A DNA stretch of 5,350 nucleotides from Vulcanococcus sp. SFB_649D_100_25 (GTDB taxonomy: Bacteria > Cyanobacteriota > Cyanobacteriia > PCC-6307 > Cyanobiaceae): NCBI GenBank assembly GCA_030833825.1, contig JAURGL010000110.1:1-5350 (forward strand), in the 5' to 3' direction. A program made the position numbers and the translations under genes. This document shows, in pieces, positions 3,685 through 5,350 of this stretch (positions are counted from its first letter, which is position 1; each line of letters begins with the position of its first letter). Below the pieces are notes generated by a model that was not told the origin of the DNA, made no database searches, and saw only the letters and a program-made list of their open reading frames with translations.

Positions 3685-4470
3685 ATGGCCGCTCCAAGGC
3701 TGACCGAGAGCCAGAAACAGGAGCTGGTCGCCCGCTACCGCCAGGGAGAGACGGCTCAGGCCCTGGCGAGCAGCTATGGCTGCAGTCCCAACACGATCAG
3801 CCGGGTGCTGAAGGCTGGGATTGATGCCGACGAACTGGCTTCCCTGAAGAAGCAATCCCGCGGCCGGACCGGGGTGCCGGCTCCTCTCCCAAGTTCCGAG
3901 CCGGAGCCTGAGCTCGAGCAGGTGCCGGCTGTGCCCGAATCCTCAGTACCCAATGAGCCTGAAGAGTCCCAAGCTGAAGAGGACAGTGAGGACGGCGACG
4001 ACACCACCGGTCGGGTCCTGGCCATCGACGATGCCGACGACTACGGCGATGACGACTCGGAGGATGGCCTCGGGGATGACGAGGACGACGGAGACGACCC
4101 GTCCAGCAGCGTTTTCACTCTGAACACTGGGGTCGCTTCCGGGCAGCCTCTGCTGGATCCGATCCCGTTGCTGCCGGGGCTCCTCCCCAGCAGTGTGTAC
4201 ATGTTGGTCGACAAGGTGGTGGAGCTCCAGGCGAAGCCCTTGAACGAGTTCCCCGAGCTCGGTTCCCTGCCGGAGGCGGAGCAGCAGAGGCAGGCTCTGA
4301 TGCTCTTCACCAACCCCCGCCAGGCGAAGCGGCACTGCGGACGCAGCCAGCGGGTGATCAAGGTCCCCGACAGCGATGTGCTGCAGCGTCGCTCCTCCTA
4401 TCTCGTGGCCCAGGGCATCACCCGTCTGGTGGTGGAAGGCGGGCTGCTTTACTCCCTGCCCGGATCCTGA
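3685..4470 (+). CDS. HTH protein with acidic linker and unknown C-terminal domain
   Basis: This encodes 261 residues in three parts. Residues about 7-45 form a helix-turn-helix of the transposase/Hin-resolvase-like kind: an entry helix (TESQKQELVARYRQG), then TAQALASSYG, a turn, and the recognition helix SPNTISRVLKAG. Residues about 70-142 are a disordered-looking, extremely acidic linker, proline/glutamate-rich first, then runs of Asp/Glu such as GDDEDDGDD. Residues about 150-261 form a compact hydrophobic domain with the LLPGLLPSSVYMLVDKVVEL helix, a basic Cys-containing segment (RQAKRHCGRSQRVIKVP) and a closing QGITRLVVEGGLLYSLPGS. I know no function for that C-terminal part. A DNA-binding regulator or nucleoid-type protein is the simplest inference. 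It is not a transposase: there is no catalytic domain. ATG 3685 precedes the HTH directly; GTG 3664 would add seven residues. The 3' end overlaps the convergent LapA-like gene by 22 bases. Confidence 0.75.
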   Translation: MAAPRLTESQKQELVARYRQGETAQALASSYGCSPNTISRVLKAGIDADELASLKKQSRGRTGVPAPLPSSEPEPELEQVPAVPESSVPNEPEESQAEEDSEDGDDTTGRVLAIDDADDYGDDDSEDGLGDDEDDGDDPSSSVFTLNTGVASGQPLLDPIPLLPGLLPSSVYMLVDKVVELQAKPLNEFPELGSLPEAEQQRQALMLFTNPRQAKRHCGRSQRVIKVPDSDVLQRRSSYLVAQGITRLVVEGGLLYSLPGS

Positions 4471-4691
4471 GGGCTGCGGGGCAGCAGTAGGGCGGTCGTG
4501 GTGCCGCCGCTGATGACTCCGATCACCAGGGCAACTCCCAGCAGGAAGCCCGTGGGCAGTTCGGCCGTGCGCCCGAACCCCAGGTTCAAGCTGGCCCGCT
4601 GATTCAGGTTCTGGGACCCCAGGCAGAGGATCACCAGAAGGAGGAGGCCACCCCCCAGGCTTGCCAGCAGCAGACGCAGGCGCAGCAGCAT
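4449..4691 (-). CDS. Small membrane protein, LapA/DUF1049-like
   Basis: This encodes 80 residues with two predicted membrane helices: about 7-25 (LLLASLGGGLLLLVILCLG) and about 47-70, joined by a short segment with SQN and ASLNLGFGR. A basic N-terminus (R4, R6) precedes the first helix. The pattern (helix, QN, a beta-like stretch with N-L-G-F, Pro-Thr-Gly, Gly-rich second helix) matches LapA-domain proteins (PF06305, DUF1049), linked to lipopolysaccharide assembly in enterobacteria. The role in cyanobacteria is not established. The length is close to the family minimum, without the C-terminal coiled coil of E. coli LapA. Its ATG (4689-4691) overlaps the TGA of rsmI by one base (TGATG), so translation is probably coupled and the two share an mRNA. 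Its last codons overlap the 3' end of the convergent HTH gene. Confidence 0.7.
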   Translation of the reverse strand: MLLRLRLLLASLGGGLLLLVILCLGSQNLNQRASLNLGFGRTAELPTGFLLGVALVIGVISGGTTTALLLPRSPQDPGRE

Positions 4692-5350
4692 CAGCTGGTT
4701 TCCTCGGATTGATGCAGCAAAGCGTAGAGGTCACGTTTGGAGAGGCCGGTGCTGCGGGCCAGTTGGCGGGCGGCATCGTTGCGGCTGAGGCCGGCCTGCA
4801 CCAGGGCCTCCAGTTGCGTGATCAGCTCCGCATCACTGGGGCGCTCCTGGCTGAGCTGGGGGGCTCCTGCCAGCACCAGGGTGAATTCGCCCTGGGGAGG
4901 GGTTTGCTGGAAGTGGGCAAGGGCTGCCGACAGGGTTGGTCCCACCTGTTGCTCGTGGCGCTTGGTGAGCTCCCGGGTCACCGCCACCGGCCGATCCCCC
5001 AGTTCTGCCAGTAGATCCTCCAGCAAGGCCAGGAGCCGGTGGGGCGCCTCGAAGAGAACGACGGTTCGGGTCTCTGCGGCGAGCGCCGCAATCGCTGAGC
5101 GCCGTTGTGCCCCCTTGGAGGGCAGAAACCCCTCAAAGCAGAAGCGTCCTGAGGGCAGTCCGCTGCTGACCAGGGCGGTGGTGGCTGCGCAGGGGCCCGG
5201 TACGCAGATCACCTGCCGGCCCATGGCGCGGGCGGCAGCCACCAGGGCTTCGCCGGGGTCGGAGATGCCCGGGAGCCCTGCATCGCTGATCACGGCGATG
5301 GCCTCTCCCGCCTCGAGGGCCTCGAGCAATTCAGGGATGCGGGCGGCCTG
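4691..5350 (-). CDS. rsmI: 16S rRNA C1402 2'-O-methyltransferase, 5' truncated
   Basis: RsmI methylates the ribose 2'-OH of C1402 in the 16S rRNA decoding centre, using S-adenosylmethionine. The 219 visible codons cover all but roughly the first 70-75 residues of the usual 280-290; the frame runs off the right edge, reading QAARIPELLEALEAG at the boundary. Family signatures occur in order: the SAM-binding SDAGLPGISDPG, then PGPCAATTAL, the SGLPSGRFCFEGFLPSKG segment, LFEAPHRL, ELTKRHEQ and GEFTLVLAG. It ends with the usual helical C-terminal segment (GLSRNDAARQLARSTGLSKRDLYALL). These are tetrapyrrole-methylase-fold motifs specific to RsmI. A TTG at 5329 is an internal codon, not the start. 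The downstream LapA-like gene overlaps its stop by one base. Confidence 0.95.
   Translation of the reverse strand, partial: QAARIPELLEALEAGEAIAVISDAGLPGISDPGEALVAAARAMGRQVICVPGPCAATTALVSSGLPSGRFCFEGFLPSKGAQRRSAIAALAAETRTVVLFEAPHRLLALLEDLLAELGDRPVAVTRELTKRHEQQVGPTLSAALAHFQQTPPQGEFTLVLAGAPQLSQERPSDAELITQLEALVQAGLSRNDAARQLARSTGLSKRDLYALLHQSEETS

Noticed and set aside
3685..3820. HTH region as a remnant of an insertion sequence
   Set aside because: The frame continues intact into a long domain, with no inverted terminal repeats, target duplication or catalytic transposase part.
3943..4776. Long minus-strand open frame (277 codons) opposite the HTH gene and across the LapA-like gene
   Set aside because: Low-complexity Pro/Ala/Gly and His-rich translation with no domain. 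It spans two better genes, and the opposite strand shows clear domains and codon bias, so it is a GC-rich shadow.
4661..5014. Plus-strand open frame opposite rsmI
   Set aside because: Shadow of RsmI, whose conserved motifs are on the minus strand.

Overview
The window most resembles a picocyanobacterium of the marine/freshwater Synechococcus-Cyanobium group. This rests on a compact GC-rich layout, a Nif11-type small protein, a stand-alone thioredoxin domain of the type fused to cyanobacterial VKOR, a tRNA without encoded CCA, and start sites that mostly lack a clear Shine-Dalgarno sequence. The assignment is inference; no phylogenetic marker is complete here.

Left part (1-1500, plus strand). 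The tail of an unidentified gene ends at 60. A small hypothetical gene (158-349) then overlaps a short lipoprotein gene (346-699) by an ATGA junction. About 500 bases (700-1195) follow without a clearly assignable gene. They hold several GC-rich inverted repeats and one Cys/His-rich candidate ORF (853-1032) with coding-like base periodicity. A Nif11-domain small protein (1196-1477) follows; its leader lacks the usual Gly-Gly cleavage site.

Middle (1495-3541). A minus-strand gene for an exported thioredoxin-fold protein with a CPHC active site (1495-1929) converges on the Nif11 gene. It diverges, across a 147-base intergenic region, from a class B DnaJ co-chaperone gene (2077-3081). A second gap (3082-3271) leads to an 89-residue hypothetical gene (3272-3541). 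That gene stops one base from the 3' end of a minus-strand tRNA-Arg(UCU).

Right part (3543-5350). A plus-strand gene (3685-4470) encodes an N-terminal helix-turn-helix, a very acidic linker and an uncharacterised C-terminal domain. Its 3' end overlaps a minus-strand LapA/DUF1049-like membrane protein gene (4449-4691). That gene sits one base into the end of rsmI (16S rRNA C1402 2'-O-methyltransferase), whose 5' end lies outside the window.

The genes look like independent housekeeping units (protein folding, envelope redox, rRNA modification) rather than one pathway. The tightly spaced pairs are 158-349 with 346-699, and rsmI with the LapA-like gene. I see no insertion sequence, CRISPR array or phage module. 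The least explained stretch is 700-1477: the hairpin-rich segment, the candidate Cys-rich ORF and the Nif11 protein.
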